Shown here: positions 17,162-26,237 of the stretch, piece by piece
Numbering within the stretch: position 1 is the stretch's first letter
Layout of the letters: each line of letters opens with the position of its first letter
Source of the DNA: CBDCGJ01 sp965238305
Lineage (GTDB): Bacteria > Pseudomonadota > Alphaproteobacteria > GCA-2731375
Assembly: GCA_965238305.1 (NCBI GenBank)
Contig: CBDEHK010000001.1
Span: 2,728,001 to 2,792,000, forward strand
Length of the DNA stretch: 64,000 nt
Reading direction: 5' to 3'
Made by a program: the position numbers and the translations under genes
Notes under the pieces: generated by a model
The model's database searches: none
What the model was told of the DNA's origin: nothing
Seen by the model: the letters and a program-made list of their open reading frames with translations, nothing else

Positions 17162-18376
17162 ATGACTGATCAAGTTGGCGCCGGCTCCCTTGCCGGTTTC
17201 AAAATAATAGACCTCACACGGGTCTTAGGGGGCCCATATTGCACTCAAATTCTGGCCGACCACGGAGCGGAAGTTATTAAGGTCGAACCACCGCAGGGCG
17301 ATGAAGTACGCGACTGGGGTCCGCCATTCAAGGGCGAAATGTCAGCCTATTTTGCTGGAGTCAATCGGAACAAACGGGTCCTTGCACTTGATCTGCGGCA
17401 AGCCCGTGGCAAAGAAGTGCTGCTGAAACTGCTGGATGACGCCGATGTCCTCATTGAAAATTTTAAGGCCGGAAGTTTAGAGCGCTGGGGCCTTGGTTTT
17501 GACGAGGTGTTAAAAGAACGATTTCCGAAACTCATTCATTGCACGATCACCGGATTTGGTCCGGACGGACCGTATGGTGGATTTCCAGGCTATGATGCGG
17601 TAGCGCAGGCGCTCAGTGGCAACATCTCGGTTAATGGATCAGATGAAAGCGGGTCCATGCGCATGGGTATTCCGCTGATCGATTTGGGCACTGGACTGTA
17701 CGCGGCCATCGGTATTCTGATGGCAGCGCGGGAGCGCCAGCAGTCTGGTCTGGGTCAGAAAATCGATACCAGCTTGTTCGATACCGGCATTGCGTTATTG
17801 CATCCCCACGCGGCGAATTATTTCATGTCGGAAAAAGCGCCGAAACTGACCGGCAATTCCCATCCTAACATTTCCCCGTACGACAAATACCCGACCAGGA
17901 AGGGTGACATATTTTTAGGCATTGGCAACGACCGGCAATTCCGTCTGTTATGTGAAGTGTTGGAACGTCCGGATTTAGCCGACGATCAACGTTTCCTGCA
18001 TAATCCGGAACGGGTTGAAAATAGAGTGTTGCTTAATGCGGAGTTAACTCTGGCCTTGGCCAAACATGAGGCGGAGGCGGTGTCGACAAATTTGCTGCAA
18101 CAAGGGGCACCGGCGGGCGCCGTGCTGACAATTCCAGAAGTCATGTCAAACGCCCACACCTTGCACAATAAAATGGTGGTTGAGATAGATGAATATAAAG
18201 GCACAGGTATTCCGGTGAAGATGTCACGTACGCCGGGTTCGATCCGTACCAAGCCGCCTTTATTTGGGTCATCTACCCGTGCGGTATTGCTGGAGGCTGG
18301 TTTTTCTGACAGTGAAGTCGACGACTTGATCCAAACTGGAATCGCTTTCGAAAGTCGCGCCGCTGCACCCAAATAA
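17162..18376 (+). CDS. CaiB/BaiF family CoA transferase
   Basis: A ~404-residue family III CoA transferase. Diagnostic segments are GFKIIDLTRVLGGPYCTQ, LADHGAEVIKVEPPQGDEVRDW with the aspartate region of the active site further on (IENFKAGSLERWGL), and GYDAVAQALSG. Formyl-CoA, crotonobetainyl-CoA and mesaconyl-CoA transferases belong here, so the acid transferred cannot be named. ATG 17162 (MTDQVGAGS) follows AAGGAA by 5 bases; upstream in-frame starts add residues that are not family-like. It is downstream of the MFS carrier and probably in the same transcript. Confidence 0.88.
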   Translation: MTDQVGAGSLAGFKIIDLTRVLGGPYCTQILADHGAEVIKVEPPQGDEVRDWGPPFKGEMSAYFAGVNRNKRVLALDLRQARGKEVLLKLLDDADVLIENFKAGSLERWGLGFDEVLKERFPKLIHCTITGFGPDGPYGGFPGYDAVAQALSGNISVNGSDESGSMRMGIPLIDLGTGLYAAIGILMAARERQQSGLGQKIDTSLFDTGIALLHPHAANYFMSEKAPKLTGNSHPNISPYDKYPTRKGDIFLGIGNDRQFRLLCEVLERPDLADDQRFLHNPERVENRVLLNAELTLALAKHEAEAVSTNLLQQGAPAGAVLTIPEVMSNAHTLHNKMVVEIDEYKGTGIPVKMSRTPGSIRTKPPLFGSSTRAVLLEAGFSDSEVDDLIQTGIAFESRAAAPK

Positions 18377-18538
18377 TGTTGCCCGGCAATGACGATGTTT
18401 CAGGAAATTGAAGTTGCGGCGGAACTGTGCCGGAACCTCGAAATACAGAAATTTTATTACCACCGAATTTTGACGAAGCCGGTAACCAGGACGTCTTGGG
18501 TCTCTATCGCGAGGTTGAGTTTCTGCGTTTCGTGATCT

Positions 18539-19519
18539 TTATCGACCGGCCAGCACGTCGGCGAAGAAACTAGGATCGACATTGCCGCCCGACGTTACGA
18601 CCACCACAGTCTTGCCTTTGGTGTCAAATTTTTTCGTCAATACGGTTGCCAAAGCAACAGCGCCGCCGGGTTCTACGACCATCTTCAAATGATTGAAGGC
18701 GGCGGCCATGGCGTCTTGTACCTCTTCATCATTGACGACATATCCGGCCGTCACCAAATTACGCATCACACTGAAAGCCAGTTCGCCGGGTATTGGCGCT
18801 AACAACGCATCACAGATACTTTGTGCACCACCCGCCATCCGTTCGCGTTGCCCATGGGCCAATGACCGCGCCGTATCGTCAAAGCCTTCCGGCTCCGCCG
18901 TGAACATATCGGTGTCAGGCGACAAATGTTTCACCGCTGTTGCAACCCCGGACATCAGGCCGCCACCGCCGGCCGGTGTGATTACAGCGTCCGGCGCCGC
19001 ATTCATCTCTTTACACTGCGCCATCAATTCCAGACCGGTGGTACCTTGGCCGGCCATGATCTGTGGATCGTCAAAGGGCGGAACAATTGTCATGCCTTTG
19101 TCACTGGCAATTTTTTCGGCAATTGCATTACGGGCATCGTGGTCGCGACGGTCGTAAGTTACGACTTCCGCACCCCAGCGCCTGGTGCCGTCCAATTTTA
19201 CTTTCGGGGCATCCTCCGGCATCACAATAATGGCCGGTGCGTCGAGCAAATTTGCGGCGGCAGAAACCCCTTGCGCATGATTGCCGGAAGAATAGGCAAC
19301 GACCCCGCGACGACGGGCTTCTTCAGATAACTGGCTGATTTTGTTGTAGGCGCCACGAAATTTGAACGATCCTGTTCGTTGCAACGGTTCTGCCTTCACC
19401 AATAACCTGCCGCCGATAATTTCATTCAATGCCGGACTTTCCAACAAAGGCGTCCGCACAGCGACATTTTCAAGTCGGGCGGCCGCGTGTTTCACATCGT
19501 CAAAGGTTGGCTGTCTCAT
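18539..19519 (-). CDS. PLP-dependent threonine/serine dehydratase (no ACT domain)
   Basis: A 326-residue fold-type II PLP enzyme. The Schiff-base lysine is in RTGSFKFRGAYNK near residues 49-61, the substrate loop is SSGNHAQGVS, and the phosphate-binding glycine loop is TPAGGGGLMSG. There is no C-terminal regulatory domain, so it belongs with catabolic threonine/serine dehydratases, serine racemases or hydroxyaspartate dehydratases. It shares an ATGA overlap with the hydrolase gene upstream, which overlaps the HAD gene in turn, so the three form a tight leftward operon. A second, ACT-containing threonine ammonia-lyase is encoded at 51195-52403. Confidence 0.85.
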   Translation of the reverse strand: MRQPTFDDVKHAAARLENVAVRTPLLESPALNEIIGGRLLVKAEPLQRTGSFKFRGAYNKISQLSEEARRRGVVAYSSGNHAQGVSAAANLLDAPAIIVMPEDAPKVKLDGTRRWGAEVVTYDRRDHDARNAIAEKIASDKGMTIVPPFDDPQIMAGQGTTGLELMAQCKEMNAAPDAVITPAGGGGLMSGVATAVKHLSPDTDMFTAEPEGFDDTARSLAHGQRERMAGGAQSICDALLAPIPGELAFSVMRNLVTAGYVVNDEEVQDAMAAAFNHLKMVVEPGGAVALATVLTKKFDTKGKTVVVVTSGGNVDPSFFADVLAGR

Positions 19520-20385
19520 GTTTTCGACTTCTCTATTGAACTAATGAATGCGTCGATAGCCGCCAGGCTGTCCGGCTCATCAAGCAATGGCGCGTGGCCA
19601 CGATTCTCGATCGTAACTGCGGTCATATTTGGATTGGCTGCTTGCATATTCTGCAAGGTCTTGGCGTTTAGAATATCGGAAAGTTCACCACGCAACGCGA
19701 GTAGAGGTATATGTAGCAGCGCATTGAAAAAGGGCCAGAGGTCCAGATCGCTAACATCACCGGCATTGGAGGCAATATCGGCATCATAGCTCAATATCAA
19801 TTTGCCGTTGGGGTCGATGGTGTAGCTATTTTTCGCCTGCGCCAACCATGAATCAAAGCCAAGGTCAGGAAAGGCCGCACCGTAAATCGCTTTCATGTTT
19901 TCAGCCGCTTCTTCCATCGTCGAAGGTGTACTGGCTTTGCCGAGATAACCACGGATACGATCAAGGCCAACGTTGTCAATTTCCGGTCCGATGTCGTTCA
20001 AGATGACACCTTTCAACGCGGTTGGTTTTGTTGCTCCCATAGCCATTGCCAGCATACCACCAAGGGAGGTGCCGATGACAATCACATGATTGCAGTTGGC
20101 GGCGGTCAGCAGATGAGCAATATCGGATAGATAGGTCGTCGGCCGATAGTGACTGGGATCAGGATCATATTCCGATTGCCCGCGGCCACGAAGGTCTAGC
20201 GCCAGGACACGATGATGCGGTGATAAATGGCGGGCGAGGTCGTGAAAATCCGCTGAATTTCGCGTGACACCGGCGAGGCAAAGGATCGGTGTGCAGGGCG
20301 AAGTAACGTCACCATATTCACGGTAATAAAGCAGCAATCCGTCCTGGCTCAGATATCGATGTTCGCTATAATCCGGATTTGTCAT
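19516..20385 (-). CDS. Alpha/beta hydrolase
   Basis: A 289-residue alpha/beta-hydrolase-fold protein. The nucleophile elbow is VIGTSLGGMLAM with the serine near residue 105, the oxyanion region is LCLAGVTRNSADF, and LDLRGRGQSEYDPDP is the usual loop before it; a late histidine sits in ENRGHAPLLDEP. The start ATG 20385 overlaps the stop of the haloacid-dehalogenase gene as ATGA; an in-frame upstream extension to 20544 lies wholly inside that gene and is rejected. Substrate unknown: esterases, lactonases and C-C hydrolases share this pattern. Confidence 0.85.
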   Translation of the reverse strand: MTNPDYSEHRYLSQDGLLLYYREYGDVTSPCTPILCLAGVTRNSADFHDLARHLSPHHRVLALDLRGRGQSEYDPDPSHYRPTTYLSDIAHLLTAANCNHVIVIGTSLGGMLAMAMGATKPTALKGVILNDIGPEIDNVGLDRIRGYLGKASTPSTMEEAAENMKAIYGAAFPDLGFDSWLAQAKNSYTIDPNGKLILSYDADIASNAGDVSDLDLWPFFNALLHIPLLALRGELSDILNAKTLQNMQAANPNMTAVTIENRGHAPLLDEPDSLAAIDAFISSIEKSKT

Positions 20386-21068
20386 GCAGCAATAATTTTC
20401 GGCAGGTCGTGCAAACTCGTGAGTTCGACGTTCGGATCTCCGGGCAGGCATTCTTTGGCTTGCCCAAAACGGTTGATCCAGGCGACTTTGAAACCGAAGG
20501 CCGCGCCTGCATGGGCATCCCAAGCATTCGAAGATTGGAAACATATCTGATCTGGACGATCGACCAAGGCATCGACGGCCATCTGATAAACCTGTGGCGC
20601 GGTTTTATAAATTTTCAGTTTGTCGACTGACAACGAAGTATCTAATAGATCGCCGATTCCAGCGTGATTAATCGCCGCATCCAACATCTTCGGTGAACCG
20701 TTCGACAATATAGCGGTTTTGAAACCCAATTCACGCAACTCGCTGAGCACCTGTTTCACTTCCGGATAGGCATCTAATGTTAGATAAAGTTCCATCAATC
20801 GCGCGCGCAATTTTTCATCATCAATCTGCAAACTTGCCATCGCAAAATCTAGCGCATCACCGGTTACCGACCAAAAATCCGCATAATCACCCTGCAGGCT
20901 ACGAAGCCAGGTATATTGTAGTTGTCGACCGCGCCAAAGATCGGCTAAGGCTTGCCACTTATCCCCCAGCTCTTCAGCGCAGTGGGCCGCCGCCGCATTG
21001 ACATCAAACAATGTTCCGTAAGCGTCGAATACACAGGCTTTGATGCCGGTGATCTTATCAACGGTCAT
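20382..21068 (-). CDS. Haloacid dehalogenase type II family hydrolase
   Basis: A 228-residue HAD-superfamily protein. The nucleophile aspartate is in KACVFDAYGTLFDVNAA (residue ~15), the second motif is AILSNGSP, and the acid motif is the SNAWDAHAGAAFGFK stretch near residue 185, as in L-2-haloacid dehalogenases. Family members displace halide from short 2-haloacids, but many act on other substrates. It is the first gene of the HAD-hydrolase-dehydratase operon. Confidence 0.85.
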   Translation of the reverse strand: MTVDKITGIKACVFDAYGTLFDVNAAAAHCAEELGDKWQALADLWRGRQLQYTWLRSLQGDYADFWSVTGDALDFAMASLQIDDEKLRARLMELYLTLDAYPEVKQVLSELRELGFKTAILSNGSPKMLDAAINHAGIGDLLDTSLSVDKLKIYKTAPQVYQMAVDALVDRPDQICFQSSNAWDAHAGAAFGFKVAWINRFGQAKECLPGDPNVELTSLHDLPKIIAA

Positions 21069-21094
21069 ATTTCAACCTTCCGTTCGTTAGGAAA

Positions 21095-23077
21095 TTAGGT
21101 GCCACGATTTAGGTCCTGCTGCAATGCTAGTTTTGCCGGACCTTTGTTTGCAAGGGCACGATAGATCTGCAAATTCTCCATCACCCTTTGTACATAGTTC
21201 CTTGTTTCGCCAAATGGGATTCGCTCAATCCAATCGATTGCGTCTACATCGGTAGTTCTGGGGTCGCCGTTGCTTTTGATCCACTGATCGACCCGATGAT
21301 CGCCAGCGTTGTAAGCCGCGATCGCCATGATGTAGGAGCCATTGTATTTATCAAGCATCTGACGCAGATAATGCGTTCCCATCGACATGTTGTAATCGGC
21401 TTCCAGTAACCTTGATTTGCGGTATTTGACGCCGATGTTCTTGGCAACTTGGCGGGCGGTTGCTGGCATCAATTGCATCAGGCCGCGGGCGCCGGCCGGA
21501 CTTATGGCTTCGGCACGGAATTCGCTTTCTTGTCGGATTAAGGCATAGGCGAGTGCAGGTTCCAATTTGTTGTTCGGCAATTTGACCGTCGGGAATCCGG
21601 CTCGACCGAGCGAAATATGATGTCGACGCGCCTGTTTTGAAAGTCGTACGCTGACATTTGGACGTTCGACTTGACGAGCCAAATCTGCGACCAGCCAACG
21701 TTCAATAGGTGTCAGTGCTTTGGATGTAAGGTGATAGAGGAAAGAATCCGCCCTTTTACTTTCACCCAATTCATACAACAAACGTATGACCTGCACCAAT
21801 TCCTTGCCATTGAACGTCGCAATAGCAGCTTTTTTGGTGTTGAAAGTAGTGGGTGGCTGCCAACGGGATTTTTGACCCATCGCTTCGAATGACATTTGGC
21901 CATAATAAGCAGTAGGATAGGTGGTCCCTTTTTCGAACCATTCACCGGCAAGCGTTTTATTGTTAACTTCAGCGGCGCGACCGAGCCAATAGGCACCGCG
22001 CGCGCGGCTGACCGGCGTTTCGACGGCTTTGTTGAATAGAGTGAAGTGTCGAGAGGCGACTTCCGGTTCGGACAAAAACCGTAAGGCGATCCAGCCGGCC
22101 AACCATTCCGCTTCCGCATAACCTTTGGTGCCAATATTCTGCCGGTGCTGGCGAGCCAGATCGAATGCTTTTTGGAATTCCAGATCGTTTATCGCTCGGC
22201 GGATCAATATATGTCGTTCCTGCCACCATTTATAAGGGGCGGGGCCAAGCTTGCCGATCGCCTTGTTTAATAAAATACTCGCTTTGTCATTATCCTGTCG
22301 ACGACGATGCCAGCGGATTTGTTCGTATATTAATCCAGGATCCGCGTGGCGATGCGTGGCGACATTTTTCAGTTTATCCAGCGCGGTGCTTTGCCCACGG
22401 TGCAAGGCGATCCGCGCATTCGCCACGGCACGATCTTCATTTGATAAATATTTGACCATCGCCATCGCTTTGGATTTCCGAAAACGCCAGATAATCCGAT
22501 CTATCCTGGCTTGATGATCCTTGAAACGGAGGATCGGGGCAAACTTTTTGGCATATTTATCGACGTCGTTTTTGCTGAACTTGTTTTCAGTCCAGGCCCG
22601 ACGTATCCACAACTGCCCCTTTGTTTTTTCACCAGTTGAAATTAGGGCCTCACCATATCTCATGCGACCTTTGCCGGTGCGGGGTGGATAACTGTCGCCA
22701 AATTGCAATATTTCCTGATCGCTCGATTGTTTGGAAATAACAATTTCCGCACGCACACGCAGACGGGACAAATGCGGCCAATTGGGGTTTTGGATGATAA
22801 ATTCGTTCTGTGCGTTCGCGCTGGGTAACGGTTCGCCATAGCGCAGGTAAGTCCATTCGACGACTTTTGCTAGCACTGGCGAAGTGGCTTTGCTGGCAAG
22901 AATGCGTGCCTGGCCCCAGCGATTTTCCTTCACTGCCAAAAATGCCTCGAGATAAATTTTTCGGTCTTCTGGGCTTAGTGATGTGGTATTTGCAGATGCA
23001 TAATGACTAACAAAGTTGAGGTTTAGGAGGCACAGGAATGACATGACCATCAAAGCTAATTGTCTGCCCGTTAACAC
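21095..23077 (-). CDS. slt: Soluble lytic murein transglycosylase (Slt family)
   Basis: A 660-residue periplasmic lytic transglycosylase. A signal peptide covers about residues 1-30 (ends HYASA). A long superhelical region of short repeats (about 35-480) precedes the catalytic domain, where ALIRQESEFRAEAISPAGA carries the catalytic glutamate and GLMQLMPATA, YNMSMGTHYL and AAYNAGDHRVDQW are the goose-type lysozyme motifs. It cleaves the MurNAc-GlcNAc bond with anhydro-MurNAc formation. GTG 23077 is preceded by GGGGGAA at a suitable distance. It is divergent from dapA. Confidence 0.9.
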   Translation of the reverse strand: MLTGRQLALMVMSFLCLLNLNFVSHYASANTTSLSPEDRKIYLEAFLAVKENRWGQARILASKATSPVLAKVVEWTYLRYGEPLPSANAQNEFIIQNPNWPHLSRLRVRAEIVISKQSSDQEILQFGDSYPPRTGKGRMRYGEALISTGEKTKGQLWIRRAWTENKFSKNDVDKYAKKFAPILRFKDHQARIDRIIWRFRKSKAMAMVKYLSNEDRAVANARIALHRGQSTALDKLKNVATHRHADPGLIYEQIRWHRRRQDNDKASILLNKAIGKLGPAPYKWWQERHILIRRAINDLEFQKAFDLARQHRQNIGTKGYAEAEWLAGWIALRFLSEPEVASRHFTLFNKAVETPVSRARGAYWLGRAAEVNNKTLAGEWFEKGTTYPTAYYGQMSFEAMGQKSRWQPPTTFNTKKAAIATFNGKELVQVIRLLYELGESKRADSFLYHLTSKALTPIERWLVADLARQVERPNVSVRLSKQARRHHISLGRAGFPTVKLPNNKLEPALAYALIRQESEFRAEAISPAGARGLMQLMPATARQVAKNIGVKYRKSRLLEADYNMSMGTHYLRQMLDKYNGSYIMAIAAYNAGDHRVDQWIKSNGDPRTTDVDAIDWIERIPFGETRNYVQRVMENLQIYRALANKGPAKLALQQDLNRGT

Positions 23078-23247
23078 GGTTCAAGATTCCCCCATATCGC
23101 GAATACCTAAATCGATCACATGATATCCTGGCTTCAACAGATAAAACAGCAGTCAATGCATATGATAACTTGCTCGTGAATGCACATATGGTTATTTTGC
23201 GCGGGCTTAACGACTTAACCAATCTTTTTAGTCAATCGGAGATTACA

Positions 23248-24123
23248 ATGTTTAAGGGCTCTCTCGTCGCGATCATCACGCCTTTCGAAAACGGCAGCGT
23301 GGATTTCGAGGCACTGAAACGCCTGGTCGATTGGCACGCAGAGTTGGGCACTAGCGGCATAATCCCCTGCGGTACAACAGGCGAATCGCCGACCCTCAGT
23401 CACGATGAACATAAAGCAGTGGTGCAAACGGTCGTCAATCAAGCAGACGGTCGGGTCAAGGTGATCGCCGGCGCCGGATCGAATAATACTGTCGAAGCTA
23501 TCGATTATACGAAGCATGCCAAAGAAGCAGGGGCGGACGGTACCCTGCATGTTGCGGGCTATTACAATCGACCAAGTCAAGAAGGGCTCTACCAACACTT
23601 TAAATCTGTTGCAGAAGCTACGGATCTACCAGTGATTTTGTACAACATTCCCCCACGTGCAATTGTCGATATCAACATTGATACAATGGCACGGCTAGCT
23701 GAAATTCCGAACATTATCGGTGTCAAAGATGCAACTGGCGATTTGAACCGGCCTTCGAAGGAACGCGAAGCAATTGGGACTGATTGGTTATTATTGTCGG
23801 GCGAAGACGGCACAGCACTGGCTTATAACGCACAAGGCGGTCATGGCTGCATCTCGGTAACCGCGAATGTCGCGCCGAAGGAATGCGCTGAATTTCAGCA
23901 GGCCTGTACTGACGGCGATTATGCCAAAGCGTTGGATTTGCACATGGAATTGCTACCATTACACACTGCATTGTTCACGGAACCAAGCCCGGCTGGCGCC
24001 AAATACGCCGCTAGCCTCCGTGGTATGTGCAATCCCGACGCCAGACTGCCGATCATTCCGTTGAGCGATGCGACCAAAAAAAGCATCCAGAACGCGATGC
24101 GCGGTCTTGCGCTCATAAACTAG
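23248..24123 (+). CDS. dapA: 4-hydroxy-tetrahydrodipicolinate synthase
   Basis: A 291-residue TIM-barrel enzyme that condenses pyruvate with aspartate semialdehyde in the lysine/diaminopimelate pathway. Active-site features visible: the GTTGESPTLSHDEH motif, the tyrosine in VILYNIPPR, and the Schiff-base lysine in IIGVKDATGDL. The N-terminus MFKGSLVAIITPF is standard, and CGGAG sits just upstream of ATG 23248; the reading frame is open farther upstream but without homology. smpB follows by 30 bases, an arrangement common in Alphaproteobacteria. Confidence 0.95.
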   Translation: MFKGSLVAIITPFENGSVDFEALKRLVDWHAELGTSGIIPCGTTGESPTLSHDEHKAVVQTVVNQADGRVKVIAGAGSNNTVEAIDYTKHAKEAGADGTLHVAGYYNRPSQEGLYQHFKSVAEATDLPVILYNIPPRAIVDINIDTMARLAEIPNIIGVKDATGDLNRPSKEREAIGTDWLLLSGEDGTALAYNAQGGHGCISVTANVAPKECAEFQQACTDGDYAKALDLHMELLPLHTALFTEPSPAGAKYAASLRGMCNPDARLPIIPLSDATKKSIQNAMRGLALIN

Positions 24124-24153
24124 ACGCCAAGATAGAGTGTCGGAGGAAGAACG

Positions 24154-24612
24154 ATGCCCGCACCAAAAATGGTGGCGGACAACAGAAAAGCACGCTTCAA
24201 CTACTTCATCGACGATACGGTTGAAGCCGGCATCGCCTTAGTAGGGACGGAAGTCAAAGCGCTACGCGAAGGCCGCGCCGATATCTCCGAAGCCTATGTG
24301 CAGGAGCGCGGCGGCGAACTCTATCTGTTGAATGCCTATATCGACGAATATAGCAGCGGTAACCGCAACAATCATGATTCCCGGCGAAACCGGAAGTTAC
24401 TGGTGCATCGCCGCCAGCTTAACCAATATATGGGCTCAGTTAAAAAGGCCGGGGTGACAATTGTACCGTTAAAACTCTATTTCAACGAACGCGGCTTGGT
24501 GAAATGCCTGATCGGATTGGGGCGTGGTAAGGCCAAACACGATAAACGCGCAACAATCAAAGACCGCGATTGGCAACGCGATAAGGCACGGATATTGCGA
24601 GACAGAGGTTGA
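24154..24612 (+). CDS. smpB: SsrA-binding protein
   Basis: A 152-residue SmpB, partner of tmRNA in ribosome rescue. It carries the usual N-terminal VADNRKARFNYFI, the GTEVKALREGRADISEAY RNA-binding segment, and the basic C-terminal tail (KAKHDKRATIKDRDWQRDK) that reaches the decoding centre of the ribosome. It follows dapA by 30 bases with GGAGGA ahead of its ATG, so the two genes are probably cotranscribed. Confidence 0.95.
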   Translation: MPAPKMVADNRKARFNYFIDDTVEAGIALVGTEVKALREGRADISEAYVQERGGELYLLNAYIDEYSSGNRNNHDSRRNRKLLVHRRQLNQYMGSVKKAGVTIVPLKLYFNERGLVKCLIGLGRGKAKHDKRATIKDRDWQRDKARILRDRG

Positions 24613-24657
24613 ACTCGCACGCAGCGGCATTTCATTTGGATCCGAAGGTCGAAAAAT

Positions 24658-25578
24658 ATGGGATTTTGCCGATACCGCTTACATTTTCTATTCTTGATCG
24701 GTTGCCTGAACTTTGTCGCCGGGAATATTTTGCCGGCCAGCGCGCAAGAACTTCTGCATGGGCAAGGCCGTTTTTGGCGCCTTGATCACAACAAATTCAA
24801 AACATCGTATGTGTTCGGGACAATTCATCTTCCAGATCGTTCGGTTACTATAATTCCAACCGAAGTGAAGCTGGCAATTTCAAAGTCGAAATATGCCGCA
24901 TTCGAGATTCTGGAGGATAAGGTCGCGGAAGCGCAGGCAGGGCGCCTGATGGTTTTGCAACCGCCGCAGACACTGCGATCGATTATCGGAGATCGCATGT
25001 TCGCCGAGGCTGGTGGATTTGCAAATAGATATGGCCTGAACACGCAACAGATTAATAGACTCAAACCATGGGCATTGGTAACGATATTCTCATTGACGCC
25101 TGAACAGATCGCAATGCGGCAAAAAGGGGTGTTGGCACTCGATTTTCTTCTGCAACGCAAGGCTGCCGCCAGTAAAAAAGTGCTGGTTGGTTTGGAAGAT
25201 CTAATCGGCCAGCTAAATACTTTTGATAGCATGAGTATGCATCATCAAGTGCTTCTTCTTCGGGTGACTTTGCAAACGGGACGCCATCAACAGAAAATGA
25301 TGTCAGCGATGATTCAGTGCTATCTCGCCGGGGATATTGTGGCGCTCTACAAAATGATGAAGTGGCAGAGCGATTTAGGTGGCGGTGAATTTGCCCGTCT
25401 GTTCGAAGATCGGTTTCTCAATCGCCGCAACATTGAAATGGCGAAAACGGCGCGTGAAACAATGGTCAAAGGCAGCACATTTATTGCTGTTGGGGCTTTG
25501 CATCTGCCAGGCGAAACCGGCTTGCTCAATTTATTCGAAAAGCAGGGTTATCGTCTGCGGCGGATTGACGTGCGGTAA
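24658..25578 (+). CDS. TraB/GumN family protein, copy 1
   Basis: A 306-residue exported member of the TraB/PrgY/GumN family. A signal peptide occupies about residues 1-30 (ends LPASAQ). Family motifs are the first GxxH in YVFGTIHLPD, an AAFEIL glutamate, and the second GxxH in AVGALHLPGETGLLNLF near the C-terminus. In animal TIKI proteins the paired GxxH motifs form a metalloprotease active site; bacterial members are usually annotated as haem-regulated or pheromone-shutdown proteins without proof. Two further copies lie at 38939-39924 and 40121-41056, much closer to each other than to this one. Confidence 0.85.
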   Translation: MGFCRYRLHFLFLIGCLNFVAGNILPASAQELLHGQGRFWRLDHNKFKTSYVFGTIHLPDRSVTIIPTEVKLAISKSKYAAFEILEDKVAEAQAGRLMVLQPPQTLRSIIGDRMFAEAGGFANRYGLNTQQINRLKPWALVTIFSLTPEQIAMRQKGVLALDFLLQRKAAASKKVLVGLEDLIGQLNTFDSMSMHHQVLLLRVTLQTGRHQQKMMSAMIQCYLAGDIVALYKMMKWQSDLGGGEFARLFEDRFLNRRNIEMAKTARETMVKGSTFIAVGALHLPGETGLLNLFEKQGYRLRRIDVR

Positions 25579-25593
25579 ACGCATTTGGTCGTA

Positions 25594-26232
25594 CTAGGGT
25601 AGATCACGGCGGATTTTTTTGAATACCTCATCGAACATCTCGACCGTCAAACGGCCAGTATTAGTGTTGTATCGCGAGCAATGGTAGCTATCGTACATAG
25701 TCAAACCGTTGCTTAGCTTGTGCACGCCACCATGGGAAAACGGGAAGGCCTTCCGTTTTTCATCGAATGTAGACAACAAGGTGTCATGCGCAATCCGACC
25801 GAGCGCAAGGATGCTGGTTAGGTTAAGCATTGCCGCCAATTCTGGAATAAGGAAATCCCGGCACGTTTTGATTTCCGGCCCGGTCGGCTTGTTTTTTGGA
25901 GGTAGGCACTTCACCGCATTGGTAATTCGGCAGTTATTTAGAATAATCCCATCATCGGGACGCCGATCGTAATTTCCGGCTGCGAAACCAAACTTTTGCA
26001 AAGTTTCATAAAGTAGGTCACCCGCATAGTCTCCGGTAAAAGGACGGCCTGTGCGATTTGCACCTTTCAATCCAGGTGCCAAGCCAAGGACGAGCAATTG
26101 TGCATTCTGCGGTCCGAACGGCGGCACTGGTCCATTGAACCAATCCGGTTCTTTGGCTCGTATCTCATTTCTATACGTCGCCAACCTTGCGCAGCGGGCA
26201 CAATTGTGGCCCGGACTAACGTCTTCTTGCAT
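25594..26232 (-). CDS. Uracil-DNA glycosylase, family 5 (UDGb type)
   Basis: A 212-residue uracil-DNA glycosylase of family 5. Motif A is GLAPGLKGANRTGRPFTGD and motif B is YHCSRYNTNTGRLT, both close to UDGb. Cysteines at CARCARL and further on fit the four-cysteine iron-sulphur cluster. It removes uracil and some deaminated purines from DNA. The histidine-cysteine-serine in motif B replaces the more usual HPS. It reads leftward immediately after the NYN-domain gene (5-base gap), a probable operon. Confidence 0.88.
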   Translation of the reverse strand: MQEDVSPGHNCARCARLATYRNEIRAKEPDWFNGPVPPFGPQNAQLLVLGLAPGLKGANRTGRPFTGDYAGDLLYETLQKFGFAAGNYDRRPDDGIILNNCRITNAVKCLPPKNKPTGPEIKTCRDFLIPELAAMLNLTSILALGRIAHDTLLSTFDEKRKAFPFSHGGVHKLSNGLTMYDSYHCSRYNTNTGRLTVEMFDEVFKKIRRDLP

Positions 26233-26237
26233 ACAGA

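Noticed and set aside
19516..20544. Alpha/beta hydrolase extended 53 codons upstream
   Set aside because: The extension lies inside the HAD gene and has no hydrolase-like sequence; ATG 20385 overlaps the HAD stop as ATGA.
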